This document shows, one piece after another, positions 1 to 13,470 of a stretch of DNA of 64,000 nucleotides; position 1 is the first letter of the stretch, and each line of letters begins with the position of its first letter. The translations under genes were made by a program, and so were the position numbers. The notes under the pieces are model-generated. The model had not been told where the DNA came from. It was given only the letters and a program-made list of their open reading frames with translations, and did no database searches. This stretch comes from Metopolophium dirhodum (lineage: Eukaryota > Arthropoda > Insecta > Hemiptera > Aphididae): NCBI RefSeq assembly GCF_019925205.1, contig NC_083564.1, positions 10,421,491 to 10,485,490 of the forward strand. The letters are read 5' to 3'.

Positions 1-420
1 ACTCGATTTTAAAATGATTTAATGACAGGAAGCTTAACAAAATATCAGTTCTGGTTCCGGTTTGGGTGCTTGGCTCACTACTTTTTTGGCTTTGGTACCT
101 TTTTTTAACCTGTATTTATTGGTTCTAAAATGAAATTGTTTTTGTTTTATTCGAGTGAAATTATTACAGTAATCCCAAGCTTCAAGGCCACTGTTTGGAC
201 ATTGGGGTGAATTTTTCAGCATTATAATACTGTATTTTGTATTAAATAAATTAACGTAAATTTCTTTTATACGTAGGTATATCAATATCCAATCACACAA
301 TAACATGTCTTACGCCTTGATTCATTTTGCGCTTTATTATAATCAAAAAAGTTTCTATAGTGGTGTGCATATTACGACTATTTAAAAGATAAATACGTAA
401 ACAGCATGGACTAAGATAGA

Positions 421-670
421 ATGGACTGCAAACGAGAGCCTTATCATCGGGCCGCTTATGGATATCAGTTTTGGAGAGTCTTGTACAAGGGGGGTATAAT
501 GCAAGCCTTGCTCGAGTGCTACATAATAATACACACATCGTATATGGTAGATGATAATTGATAGCTAGTCGATCGAGGTCGGGCTGCATTATTTTCCTCT
601 CGTACAAGACTCTCAAACCATAAGTAGCCCGGTTCTCCGTCACTTTACTGACTGTTCGTTTCCAGTCCAT
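421..670. repeat. Fold-back (palindromic) element, about 250 bp
   Basis: The two ends are near-perfect reverse complements: ATGGACTGCAAACGA at the left and TCGTTTCCAGTCCAT at the right, with one mismatch. A second inverted pair lies inside (GAGAGTCTTGTAC near 475 and GTACAAGACTCTC near 602). It is probably a MITE or fold-back element. No convincing target-site duplication was found. Confidence 0.6.
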
Positions 671-984
671 TATATAAATGGGAAACTACGTTGATAAGTG
701 GAAAAGCAAACGAAATGTATTAATACAGCAATACACGTAGATACCTAAGTAGTGATAATGTCTGAACGGTTAATATATTATGTTATAATTAATTACCAAT
801 GTATTAAGTTCGGTAAAAATGTGTCTTACGTTATTTATTTATTTTATTTTTTAGAATGAACGACAGTTGGTTTTTTATAAAATAGCATAATACATAGAAT
901 GAAAATACAAAGATAAAAATAGAATAACATTATTGTTTACATAGCATTAAACTTAAATAACTAAGTATAATAATTTATTACTCG

Positions 985-1332
985 GCGCCGGTTCAAACCT
1001 CGGTTCATGGGTGGCATTTTTCTTCGGGCAAGTCATGGTGTCCGGAGAGAAGTGTCGCCATCCCCCACCCGGGCATGGCAGCCCGGACAACATCTTGTTA
1101 TGATAATATTATTATAGTATTATTGTAACGTTATACTAATATTATTCGTTATTACAATGTTATAATAATATTATTAATCATAAAATTGCTGTCTGGGAGA
1201 TACCCACGGGTGCCCATTAAAAATCTACCAAAACTACACACACGTGTTTACACCTACAGTTCCCTCCCCCACAGTTTAAAAACCACCCAATGGCCTAAGT
1301 TGCCGTGGGTTAACTAATATAAAAAAAAAAAT
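985..1332 (+). mobile_element. SINE-like retroelement, 5'-truncated
   Basis: This GC-richer segment in AT-rich surroundings carries a tRNA-type B-box-like stretch (GGTTCAAACC near 990). It continues through a CCGGAGAG/CACCCGGGCATGGC body and ends in a GC-containing tail followed by an A-run at about 1321-1331. An AT-rich imperfect palindrome (about 1096-1185) interrupts it. The B-box and A-tail favour a tRNA-derived SINE, but a 3' LINE fragment is possible. Confidence 0.45.
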
Positions 1333-1774
1333 TATTTCTGTCACTATTACTATACCCAAACCTTATTGTTTCTAATTATTATTTTATGTTTTCAGCTTTT
1401 TATTTTAAACTTTTTAAAAATATTTTTATACATAAATATTTGTCTTGTTTTTAATAATTTTTAAATTATATCATGTTTTGGAGTTTGTGCCTTTGCTTAT
1501 TGTGATATGGTTCATAATATATATTTTTTTATGAACTCCGGTCGTTAATATCAGTAACATTTAACATTTTAAACATGAATAGATATTGATTTAGTTAATA
1601 GTAAAATATTATAACTTATATTATTAAGAATAATGCATTTTTTTTATCAGGTTGGACTGCCTAACTTAACATAGAAAAATAATCTTCTTCTTCTTCTTCT
1701 GTAGTGTACGACCATTATGATCCAACTTTCAATATTAGTAATAGAAAACTTATTAATTTTTATTATTTATTTAG

Positions 1775-4388
1775 CCTGATAAAAAACAGTAAATCCTACA
1801 GAACAGTGGCATTACTTGTCGTACCTGCAACGTTTGTAACGATTGCGGTTTTATTGGTCAAAGGACTTAATGCAAATCAACGAGGATTGGATATGCTGCT
1901 AGACATTCAATGGGAAACTTTGTGGAAACTAGACGTAAGTTTATTAATTGTTTTAATTTTTACCTTGAATATGATTATTATTATTAAAGTTTTACACTCT
2001 TCGGAAAAATTTAAAAGCATTATCAGTAATTAGTAATCCAGTAAATCCATAATATTCTAAAATTAAATTTTCGATACTTCGGACTTTTTATAAACTTATG
2101 TTCTAAACTTAGAACACTTTGTGATTTATATATTTTTATGTAGAGTCTCACTGTGTTTGTTACCCTACAAATATTTTTTTTAATTTGATTTTGTATAATT
2201 ATTATTACTGTATTATACAGCCAAAATTATTAAACTTCATAGTAGTTTTTGGTAACTCTAAATAAAAGAATTCAAACAACGTTTTCATGTTGTATATAAG
2301 AAACATGAATCAACCAATTAATATAGATGAATACATTATTATTACGTATTTAAAAAAGTGTTCAAATAGTTAAGTGAGTTTATGTTTAGGCAGGAGGTGA
2401 GTATAAGATTATGTTCTATACTTATATATATATAAGATCAATGCGCATAAATGTATTTATTCTTTCAGATATGGTATCATGCTGTAGTACAATTTTTTTT
2501 CACTACTCATTTGGGATTTGGTAATATCACAACTAGTGCGGGTCGATTGTACTCAAAGTCTAATCCTTTTTGGTAAGCGCTCGGCACTGGTTATTTAATT
2601 ATTTTCGTTCCGATGGAGTCAAAACATTTTTTTTTAATTGTTGATAGGACTTCGGTAATGCTTACGGTGGTCAGCATCGTAGTCGGCTTGTGTAGCGTTT
2701 CAATAGTTACAATGTGGATATATGATGTGCAATTACAAGTCGGACAGAAAATGCTGTCTTCGACGGCTCTATCGGAAGTCTGGTTCCTGACATTTGTGTA
2801 CGAATTGACGACCAGAGGCATCCTATCTGATCTGTGGGCCGCTTTGGTCTATGCACTGGTGTTCCTTTCCGGATTCCTGAGTCTGGTAAGTGACCGGAAA
2901 CCGTTTATAAAGTAGTTTTTGTTCAACATAATTATAAATTGAAAAAGAAAAATATATAAAAATAAATAATATAACAATGCAATATTAATAATTTTGAGAA
3001 GAATGAAAATTGATTGAATAACAAAAATAAAAATTGGACAAATTGTTTACATAAACAATTTTAATATTTACAGTTAATTCAAAACCGATACATAAAAAAA
3101 TTAAAATGAACTTACTATTTTTTCTCGCTTTACAGATAGCGGCCATTTACACTGCTATCGTAGGGCTGTCTGTGGAGACCAAGGAAAAATGGAAGTGGTG
3201 GATATTGACTTGCATGGTTTGTTTTATCGCCTTCTTGGTGGGTGTCCTGTGCCTTTTGCCCGTGAGTATACGACATGAGTGTCTCACAATAATTCTATAG
3301 ATTATATCGACACCATTTTGAATTTCAGGAAAACCTTCAAGCCGTTCACTTGCTGGATGAGTACATCATTGGTCGCATGGTGGTCACATCCACGGTGCTG
3401 GAACTAATTGCTTTCGTCTGGATTTACGGGCTGGAATCACTATCCAACGACTTCGAGTTTGTGCTTGGATACAAACTGTGCTTCGTGTGGAAATTTGTGT
3501 GGCTGGGCACTCCGATTTTGTTTATGGTACGTACCGCGGAATCCGCCGTAAGTTCACCCATATAAGACCTAATATTTTATTGTTGTGAAATATTTTTGAA
3601 AAACGAATAACAGCAAGTCAATTGTTGAAGCATTTTGAAATATCAGCATAAATAATGTTTAATGATTATAATTCCATAACTGCAGGTGTTTGAGTTTTGG
3701 AGTCTGTTCGTGATGCCGCTAACTGAGTCTGATTATAGCTCCCATGATTCCATGTGGCTGTACGTGATCGGTTGGATCGTTTACCTGTTCATGTGGTCGA
3801 TGATAATCGGCATAGCCGTGTGGCAGATATCTGCTCAGGTGGATTACAACTTTTCGCAAGTAAGTGCTCGATCTGCTACTCGATCAATGGGTCGGTCGGT
3901 GCTGCATCGTAATTTTCGTATTATGTTATGATGTTTTTGACGCACCGGTTGGTTTTTGTTCTCCACAGAAATTCCTGAGTACCATCAAACCGGCGCGGAA
4001 CTGGGGTCCGGTGGACCCAATATATAGACACTGTTGGGTGCAGTGGAAGAAACAGTACCAGGTGACAGGTGAGAGGGACTTCACGCTGAGGCGACGTGGT
4101 ACCAAGGACTACACGCATTCCATCAAGCGGGGCAAACACGCTGCACCTCCAGGCACGGCATATAGTGTCAGCCCTACGTCGTTGGATCGTACGTCATCAT
4201 GTTACAGCATCGATGGTGTTGGAGGTTTGTCTCGTCAGCACTCTTCTGATCAACAATCACAACATCAACAACAACAACAACAAAAAAACCTTCATCAGTA
4301 TCACTACAACCACACAATGGCCGACCAAAGGCGGTGGACCGCCGCGGAACCCAAAAACAGCGGCGGGAGTTCTATCAATTATATGTGA
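1775..4388 (+). CDS. SLC6-family (sodium/neurotransmitter symporter-like) membrane transporter, 3' part
   Basis: Seven exons: 1775-1934, 2469-2572, 2648-2885, 3136-3261, 3329-3526, 3686-3859, 3969-4388. All have GT-AG junctions with matching phases. They give about 473 residues corresponding to TM5 through TM12 of an SLC6 transporter. Recognisable parts are the TM6 region (FFTTHLGFGN, like the family's FFSLGxGFG), a W-rich extracellular segment and the late helices ending VWQISAQVDYNFSQ. The charged cytoplasmic tail contains RRRG and a Q-rich stretch. The TM8 aspartate of the canonical GLDS motif is not present (GFLS instead), as in orphan members. TM1-5 are not visible and should lie left of position 1, so the gene is partial. 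The first acceptor could instead be at 1704/1705, which would add about 23 residues that do not look like SLC6. It is an orphan-type SLC6, and the substrate cannot be told. Confidence 0.82.
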
Positions 4389-7300
4389 TCTAAAACGACT
4401 AGTTTTCATCATGTGCGTTGTAGTTATATTATTATACGTTAGGATATTTTATTTTATTTATTTATATGGAAATGATAACGTATTGAAGTATCTGATTTGT
4501 ATGAATTTTTTTCTCTACTTGCGCATCGTGTTATCTTTTGAATTTTTATATGATATATTATATTATGAACTATCCTTATTTTAAAAAGAATTAAGAGAGA
4601 CTTATATACTTTTGTTTTGTTTTTTTTTTTAAATTTTTACTCAACAAATGTGTGCTACAACTAATATTGTTTGTTTTAAATCTAACCATGGTATGAATGT
4701 TTTATGTCCACATCAAAACCATTGAATTATAATTATCAAATATTATCTAAGTCTCTCCAGAGTTTAGAGTAAGGTATAGGATTAATTTAAAGTTACCATC
4801 ATTGATAAACATGACGACTTTTTTATAGTCAAACGACTGCGGGTTTTATTTACACGTGTTTTTTAAAGGACTGATTTGTACATATTTTTTTTATTTAAGT
4901 TGTTCAAAGGTTTAACATGTAATTACGTTGACCTTTATTTTTTATTAGTGACTATATTATTATAATGACGATGTAAATAATAATATAATATATTATGATT
5001 AAGTTGTTTATGAAATGTTTTGTTATTGTTTATAACAACTAGGTACTATTGTACTAACACAAATGTGTAGTGTAATTGAACCGCATATATGAAACCATAT
5101 AATGTATGAATCACAAAAATTCTGTTAGTTTAAAATCGTGTATTATTTAAATTATTAATTATAAACAAAACAAGTTTTAAAGTGTGTATATTACTTTAAT
5201 ATTTAAAAAATGTATATAACTAAAGTCTACGACTTTAACAGTACCTATTCGGTAAAAATATACGATGACAAAATATCTAAACTAAAATAATTTTTTCCTC
5301 GAATAACCTTACGTTGGTATTGAGTTATAAGTTTATAATTGTTATTTAATTTATATTTATTTTGACGCCACATGGCATTCGACAAGATGTAATATTTATA
5401 ATAGTTATATAGTAAAAATTAGTGAAACAATGTATACAAAGGAGTACCTACTTTTAGTTTACAATCAAAAGCACACGATATGGAATACATTAAATAATTG
5501 AAATAAAATAGCCTAAAAACAAAAATGATTTATTACACTTTCAGTATATGGAGTAATTGTTACCCTCTACAATGTGGACGAGATGTAACGTAGAAAAAGA
5601 GTGGTATAAAGAGTGAGGTTGATGTGAGTAGATCGGGAGGGTCAATATGGTACCAAGTGTGTCTAAGACAAGAATTTTGTTTTAGAAATATCAAATTTCA
5701 AACGAGTAATAAACTATAATTATTTATAAGTATTAAACGTCTATATGAGCGGAGTCACAGGGGTGTTACAGACTTATATAGAGACAATAATATCATCACG
5801 AATCTGCAAAATACTACACTTGGCTGTCGAATGTCGGCGACTCGTATTCAGCAAAAAAAAAAAAACTTTGGTGCATTAAAAATTGGTCTTCCGATGTCAC
5901 CTCCACCACGTCATATTGCTTCGACTACTACCTACCCAGATGACGAAGATAGGCTACGATTGTCATGTTGAAAACTTTTGACAATTGCACGTCGTCTGTT
6001 ACTATATTCCTGTATAATATATGTTTGTGCTACACATTGTCAAAACGATTATACAATAATTGCTATTGGTGCAATGGAACCAGCTACTGTTTATAATATT
6101 ATTCAATAGCTTATGATATTATATTATGATAGAAATTTGAAATGTTTTGAATAATGAATGCGTTATTAAAATTAATAAGACGTTATCGAATAAAAAACAT
6201 GGTCATAACAGTATTGTGCCGCCGAATGTAAGTAAAATAAAGTGCATAAAAAGTAATGTAATATGATATTTATCAACCATTTCTGTAGACATCATGTCGT
6301 AAATATTATAAGTGTTCGTGTATTTATATTATAATCACTTCATACTCAATACGACAATACCATACAGCGACCGAACAACGGCCATCGACACCACACCGCC
6401 TACGGACGCGTCAGACTGTTAAGACGAATATTATGTTACAAAGAATGATTCCCCTCTTCATATAAATCAAAACATTATATAATATTGTCCATCCTGTAAA
6501 ATCGTTATATTATGGCATTATGTTATAAATTATGAGAAAGGTATTTAGAGTTTCAATACTCTTCTTAAATATAGTGAGCACAAAAACACTTACTGACAAA
6601 CATATTTTTTTTATGTAAACGAATACTGATCCGAATTTTTTTTATATTTGTATTGAAGCCAAGCAGTTGGTATGGATAGGTTTATCGGTACAGATTTGAA
6701 ATCAAACACATGCTACACAGTACGTACTAAATAGAGTTCAAAATGTTACAAGTGCAGTTTTATGTATGCGAGATTATCCGACGATTTGTTTTCAAAACCT
6801 ATTATATCTACGTGGTTACGTGAAACATCCTACTTGTAGTAAACCAATGGTTGGCCAACTCAAGTAATTTTAACGTAGGTCCTAGTCTTACCGGTTTTAC
6901 TACTGAAATTTTCTATAATTTAATTAATGCAATGTTTAATTATATACATCTTAAGTCATGTAGGACATTAGTTATTGTTGAAAATATTTGGATACGATTT
7001 CTAAAGAATAAATATTTATTAATTATTATTACCAATGGTATGTCACAAATTTAACATAAATTAAATATAAGTAATAATTAGTATACCATGTCTATTAATC
7101 GATTTTATGATATAATACGTTTTTAATAATAATTCCTAACAATAACATTCTAATTGAATATTTTTAAAACTATCACTAAAATAACTATTATATTACAATA
7201 TACTATTATAGTAACGTATACTTTAGACTTTAATTTATCTTTTATCTATACAAGAATAATTTAAATGGATATTATAAACGTACATTACATATTCAATTTA

Positions 7301-8015
7301 TGTAAAGAAATATTTATAATAATATTTTAGTTATTATTAAGAATTTGTCATCGATGTACGTCCGTTGTTTATTAAGTACTTGGTTATTGGTTAACTAGGT
7401 AAGTAAAAATGTTATCATATATAATTAAAATTATTATTTATTTTACATTAATTTATATTTTAAATTATAAAACATTGTCTTCATTATTAGATCTTTAAAG
7501 TGACTGTTAATATCAATTGTAAGTTGCTTTGTAAAATACTTTAGTTAAATACCTAACTTATGAACCATGTAGGCCATTTGTTTGAATTCTATATGTTATG
7601 ATTATTATTCTGTAGGTAAGTAAATCGATAAATGTGTTTTTTTTTGGTTTTTTCATTTGCTTCTAGTGTAAACTATGATAGCTCAACAATAATACATGAT
7701 ATACATAAGATAATAAAATATACATTTCAAAATAATAATAGTGAAACATAATAATAAGATAGTAATAAAGTGGTATAAAAATAAACATGGATCGAGGCCC
7801 CATTAAAATGTACAGGTTATAGATAACATATTCGGCGATTAAAAATATTGTAATAATTTCGTTAATGAGGTAAGAATGATGTTCGGACTATGGAATAAGC
7901 TGTTTGTATATAGAACACCTGTAAGGAGCGTAATGAGTAGAATAATTAATGCGAAATGTTCTGAAATAAATTTAGTAAACGTCCTATCGTTAGCGTGGCT
8001 ATTAGGTAATAGGAT
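4389..8015. other. 3' UTR of the SLC6 gene and AT-rich intergenic DNA
   Basis: No coding exon was found. The first part is probably the transporter's 3' UTR; an AATAAA-type signal occurs near 5502. The rest is AT-rich, with short low-complexity stretches and small stop-bounded ORFs that have no recognisable motif. Confidence 0.5.
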
Positions 8016-8019
8016 ATTA

Positions 8020-8890
8020 TTAGAATTGGCGAAGGTAGCTTTGGGAGGGTGATGGTGAGTTTGAGATGAAGAAATGTGAGTACTGAATTCGGATTTTGTA
8101 TTTTAAAAGTGTAGTTTTGTGACGTTTGAGAATAGCTTTAAATATTGTACATCTTTTGTAGTTGGAATTTGGAAGTATTGCCCATGCAAAGGACGTACAT
8201 GGGTGGATTGTTTTGTCTTTAGTGAAAATGTCTGAGGAGTGGACAACCCCCAAATTTAACACAACGTGAAGCATGCTATCGATAGTTTGTGGCTCTGGCA
8301 GTTTCGACACTGAGTTTGACCACTCTTGGTCCTACAGGGTAATATTCGACTTTGATTTTCGTTTGCAAAATTGAAGACAAGTTTAGAATTTCTTTATTGT
8401 TGGTAACTGAGATTTAGCTCCTCGAGAAACAGCGGGTATGAGTGGCCATTTTTGATGGCGTTTGTGACTTGTTTGGTAGAATGACCTAACCCCGAGAGTG
8501 CGTCAGACATATCACAGATGAGTGTTGTGTGGAGCAGATTTCTGATTTTGACCTTGTAAGGTCGATGTATTGGTGGCATGAAAGTGTGTAAACAGATACT
8601 GGTGGCCATTAGATGTCGCGTGATTACGTTAAACATTAAATTTTGGCGTCCATGAGGTCGAACAATCAGAAAAGAAGACGTAGACTTACAAGTGAACCCA
8701 TTAGGGCCGGTGATTTTTACTAACGCATTTTTAAAAGCGGAGTAGTTGATAATATTTTGAACATTAATTGGCGGATGCTTAATGTTGTCCTGTTGATAGT
8801 GAATGGTAGATTCGTCGATTATATTAAAACCAGTACAAGAAGTTTTGAGTTTGATTCGTTGTCCTCTTCGCTCACCAGGACAGCGAATTT
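8020..8890 (-). pseudogene. Unidentified decayed coding remnant, probably from a mobile element
   Basis: On the minus strand one frame stays open from about 8890 down to 8394 (about 165 codons) without stops. A second frame is open from 8310 to 8020. Between them are a stop and a frame change. The translation has dispersed cysteines and ordinary amino-acid composition, unlike a random AT-rich ORF, so it probably was once coding. I do not recognise the family. A structural or envelope-type protein of an old retroelement is one possibility, but nothing proves it. Confidence 0.3.
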
Positions 8891-9099
8891 ATTTGGTGAA
8901 ACAAATTATGTGGTTTTTTTTACCCCATTTGGATAGGCGAATTAAGAGATGATGGCAGTGGGAGATGATGGCAGTGAGATGTGGTGTTATCCATATTGGT
9001 TGTGGAAACGCGTTCAACAGAGTGAAACTAGTAAACTGTTTACATAATTAAAACTCACGATAACGGATTGGATTATTAAAAAAATTATAAATATAGATA

Positions 9100-10440
9100 T
9101 CTATATATATAAAAATGGAGACAAAAAATTCGAAATTGCATCAGTTGAGAACGGCTGGGCCGATTTTGCTAAAAAATTTTTTAAATGATAGAGAATGTCG
9201 GGGAGCGGGTTTATAGCATAAATTATGGACCTAACTGATGTGAGTTAGAGATTTAGAGACAAAAACTGAGTTACACCGGTGGCGCCATCTAGCAGAAAAA
9301 AATATAAATAATATAAAAATAATAATAATAATAAATAAATAATACAAATATCGATAATAGCTGGGCTTGAAATCGATTAATATCGATAAAAATCGAAAAA
9401 AAATAATATATTTTTATATTCTGGTTGATATACATTTTTTATTTTAGACACTCATAACTCTAAGCATAAAAATTCTCTCCAAAAAACAATAGTCGTTTTT
9501 GATTGAAAAAGTTCTTAGATAACATAAAACGATAATGTTTCAAAATAAAATGAATAATGTGCCAACTATTATATTTGTTTACTCTAGAGTTATGAGTGTC
9601 TAAAATAAAAAATGTATATCAACCAGAATATAAAAATATATTATTTTTTTTCGATTTTTATCGATATTAATCGATTTCAAGCCCAGCTATTATCGATATT
9701 TGTATTATTTATTTATATAATATATTATTATTATTATTTTATAAAGCTGTAGAGTTTGTTTGTTTGTTTGAACGCGCTAATCTCAGGAACTACTGGTTTC
9801 GATTTTTTGTTGGATAGTCCATTTATCGAGGAAGGCTATAGAACACCACAATACGATAAATTAATAGAAGCCTGGGGAAGTGATCAAACAGGGATTTTGA
9901 GACTTACGGTGGAAATGTTTGTTTATATATATGGTCGTTATTGGTTATAGAAAAAATAATTAATAGATAAAATATTTATTTATTTTATAAAAAGGGTTGA
10001 TTTTTTTTTAAAGAAATGATTACTTTTAGAAATGGTTGAATTTTAAGAAAGGATTAATTTTTAGAAAGGGTTAAATTTTAGGGGAAAATGTCAACAATTT
10101 ACTTTTTACTTTTTTAAAAAGGGCTAAATTTCCTTTTTTACTTTTTACTTTTTTTATTAAAGTTATACCAAGTAAAAACGACAAACTTGGTATGACTTTG
10201 ATACTTTAGAGTTAATTCATACACTTACGTACAAACAGCACGGGGTCCGCGATCTACCGCAGGTAGATTGCCTACCTGATAATAACTGCTGCGAATTAGA
10301 ATTTTTATCTCGGGCAGCAGAAATTTTAAGATAAATATAGAATATCAAACACCGAATATTTAATAACGCATTGAACAAAGTTTGAGTCATATAAAAGTTT
10401 GTACATTTAACGGGTAACGAAGTGCACGGTATCAGCTAGT
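9100..10440 (+). mobile_element. Non-autonomous Helitron-like element (composite)
   Basis: The left end begins TCTATATATATAAAAATGGA, the usual insect Helitron/Helentron 5' end, after an A/T-rich site. The right end is CACGGTATCAGCTAGT, the usual CTAGT-type 3' end. A second Helitron-like 5' section (GAGTTTGTTTGTTTGTTTGA, then GAACGCGCTAATCTCAGG) starts near 9745. The unit may therefore be two nested copies. The 64-codon ORF at 9756-9950 is part of this repeat and is not a gene. No Rep/helicase coding was seen. Confidence 0.6.
9331..9718. repeat. Long inverted repeat inside the Helitron
   Basis: Two arms of about 132 bp, 9331-9462 and 9586-9718, are almost exact reverse complements and surround a 123-bp spacer. 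Landmarks are CTGGGCTTGAAATCGATTAA in the left arm and TTAATCGATTTCAAGCCCAG in the right. This is probably a long-TIR transposon inserted into the Helitron. Confidence 0.8.
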
Positions 10441-10739
10441 ATTATATTAATTATTAAAATATTCAAATCACCATAGCGGCATAGCCGTCATATCTATTCC
10501 AATCCCATTTGAAAATATTATGGACTTGATAATTATTATCTTTAATATGTACACAAAGTTATTTAACTCAAAAACCACTCGTTCGAATTTTTATTTTGAT
10601 ACCTACGTAAACATTTTCAGAACAATTATACGCTAAATAATTTACAGTTGAAAAGAGTGATTCTCATTTGAAAAGTAGCTCTATAAGTTTATATTTTCAT
10701 ATGTCACTCCTAAGTAGGTAACTAGTAAAAAAATCTCAT

Positions 10740-10856
10740 TTACTTTAAAATATGGCAGATTTATTTAAAAATTTATTCCAAAAATCAGTTTTTAGTTCTT
10801 AATTATTGAAGAAAAAAGGGCTAGAGCATGCATGGTGAATCATCCTGTATAAGAGA
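10740..10856 (-). repeat. Dispersed repeat end, CAGGATGATTCACCATGCAT type
   Basis: Read on the minus strand, this ends in a terminus that recurs at 50150 (+), 51344 (-) and 57612 (-). Here it looks like a single transposon end just upstream of the first UGT gene. The matching opposite end was not found nearby. Confidence 0.4.
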
Positions 10857-11080
10857 AAATAATTGAAAAGTAATACAATTTACTTAGTTACATAGGCTTG
10901 GAACCCAAAACAAATCATACACCTCCCTCCCCCAAAGTGTTACCAAAATAAATATTTCCTTGTATCGCAAAAGCATTTGACAAAGCTATTGACTCTTGAA
11001 ACATTTGCAGGTATTATTATTTTAGTGTAAAAACTCACCAAGCAAACGGCGTTTATAATTAAGATACCTATTAAAGCATC

Positions 11081-13470
11081 ATGTCTGTCTGTACGATGTT
11101 GTTTATTGCTGCCATTACGGTTTCGTGGTCCGGTACGCCAATCGCAGCTATGAACATTCTAGCTATAGAGCCGCTTACGGGTAAAAGTCATTGGAATTTC
11201 CTGAGCGCACTTCTCCGAGCTTTGACAGACAGTGGCCATCGCGTTACCGCGTTCACTCCACTTCCCGACGGAGAGCGAATCAACTATACGGAAATAGACA
11301 TATCGAAGGAAATTTCCGTGATGGATGTCGGCATTGACTCGCATTTTGTTCTGGAAAATTTTCGAAAATCTTCGGTAATGATACCTTTGGTAATGAACTG
11401 GACCCGTTGCATCTGCGATATCATCAATGAACATCCCAAGATGAAAGATATACTTAATAGCGAAAATTCTGGTTACGATTTAATTATCGTCGAACGAGCC
11501 GCATCGGAATGTGTCACTTACGTAGCCGCCAAATTGGATGTACCAATCATATTCTCGTCCCCATCGCCGTTGAAAACGACTATTGAATATAGTTTAATAG
11601 GAAACGGTCCGAATCCAGCGACCGTGTCTCATGTAATGGCCTATCACTCAGTTCCGAGAACGTTTTTTCAGCGGTTCACGAATTCTCTATTTTTCGTGTA
11701 TAGCACATTTTTAAGTACACAAAAAGAGTCTGAAATTAAGACAAACAAACCCGGTGAGTACGATCTAATAGAACCAGTAAAGCCGTCCATCGTGTTCCTT
11801 AATACGTATTACGTTACCGAGGCTCCAAGACCGTTTCCGCCGAACGTTATACAAGTAGGTGGCATTCATTTACAACCACCTGAAGATGATATTATACCCG
11901 CAGTGAGTTATACACGTTCCATATTATATTAATCGTCAATAATTTCTCACTGACGTAATTTCACTATGTCAGATTTTTTTAAAAGAAGTGACATTTAACT
12001 GGCTTTTAGAAAAATGCTCCAAGTTTATCCTACACTTGTACATTTGTGCACTCTGAGGTTATAGGTTGTTATAAATTATAATTTATAATTTATAATCTCC
12101 TGTTAGTTAAAAATGTATTATATTAATAGGCACATAATTTTGATGTTTTTAAATATTCATTACGTCCTTACCTATTACACCTATATTAATTTTTGATTTA
12201 GAAAAATACTAAATGTACAATTTACTCGCATACGCCTAAATTATTGGTATGAATGAATAATAACAGCAATAGTGTATACAACTAGGCAGGTACCTATATC
12301 TAATAATAAATTCAAATTATCTATAAAAAAATTTTAATGCACATGAAAAAAAATTAAAATTGCATGTAGGTCATGAAAGTTTGCTAAAAGCATTCCAATA
12401 GAAAATTAGATGGATACCATCAACAACCTCGATTCGTCGGGACACTTTTTAAACTAGAAGCAGGAAAATGTCCTCCTTACCACACCTTATGCATCACTCA
12501 AAATTCAAATGACGTTACTATTTTCCTCGCGAGTTATAAATTAATACAGACTAATATAATATTAAAACTATATGCATAATTCTTTGAACTACAGGATATT
12601 TTAGAATTCATTGATAATTCACCGCACGGAGTAATTTACTTTACATTTGGATCGATCGTGGAGATGTCTACGTTGCCAGACCACATTCAAAACGCGTATA
12701 AAGATGGATTGTCACAAGTTCCTCAAAGAGTATTGTGGAAGTACGATGGAGAAATGAAAAACAAACCAATAAATGTAATGACACGCAAATGGTTTCCTCA
12801 ACGTGAAATACTTTGTAAGTATTTACTTACCAAGTTACCTACATATATGTATACCTAATGGTATACCTAATGCTGCAATTGTTTTTTAAATTAAATACAC
12901 AACAGATATTATTTTGTTGTAATACGTTACTTATAGTGCATCCTAAAGTAAAATTATTCATCAGTCACGGAGGTATATCTGGTGTGTATGAAGCTATAGA
13001 TGCCAGTGTTCCAGTTCTTGGACTTCCTGTGTTCTATGATCAGCCAAGGAATATAGAACATTTAGTGGACGCAGGCATGGCAATTTCTATGGACTTATTA
13101 TTTGTAACTAAGCACAATTTTTTTAACGCCGTAAATGAATTAATTAACAACGAAAAGTGAGTTTGTTGTTGGTAAAATTGATGAAAACATGTGTTATTGT
13201 ATAAACTTTTTTTTAAGATACCGGAAAAATGCCAATATTGTTTCTAATCATTTCAAAGATCGACCCATGACTCCAGTAAAATCGGTTGTTTATTGGACAG
13301 AATATGTGTATCGTCATAAAAGCACACCTCACTTAAAATCTTACGCCTTCAATCTGACGTGGTATCAATACTATCTTTTGGATGTGATTGCTGTCATATT
13401 GTTATTAATTATATTTACCGTTTACATCACTTATAAAACACTGATGTACATGTGGATAAATAATAAATAG
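11081..13470 (+). CDS. UDP-glycosyltransferase (UGT), complete, 4 exons
   Basis: Exons 11081-11902, 12595-12814, 12937-13156 and 13218-13470 join in frame to 504 residues, a normal UGT length. The protein transfers sugar from UDP-sugars to small lipophilic acceptors (detoxification, pigments) and is anchored in the ER membrane facing the lumen. An N-terminal signal peptide is followed by the acceptor domain with KSHWNF, whose His is the catalytic base of the family. The usual partner Asp position reads Glu (DLIIVE), which is common in insect UGTs. Exons 2-3 carry the donor-binding signature: FTFGSIV, WFPQREIL, HPKVKLFISHGG and the FYDQ donor-contact pair. Exon 4 gives a TM helix (about 470-495) and a short tail. 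It faces a second UGT at 16796-19571. The start is the first ATG before the signal peptide. Confidence 0.93.

Noticed and set aside
6851..7054. 67-codon frame after the SLC6 gene
   Set aside because: AT-rich chance frame with no support.
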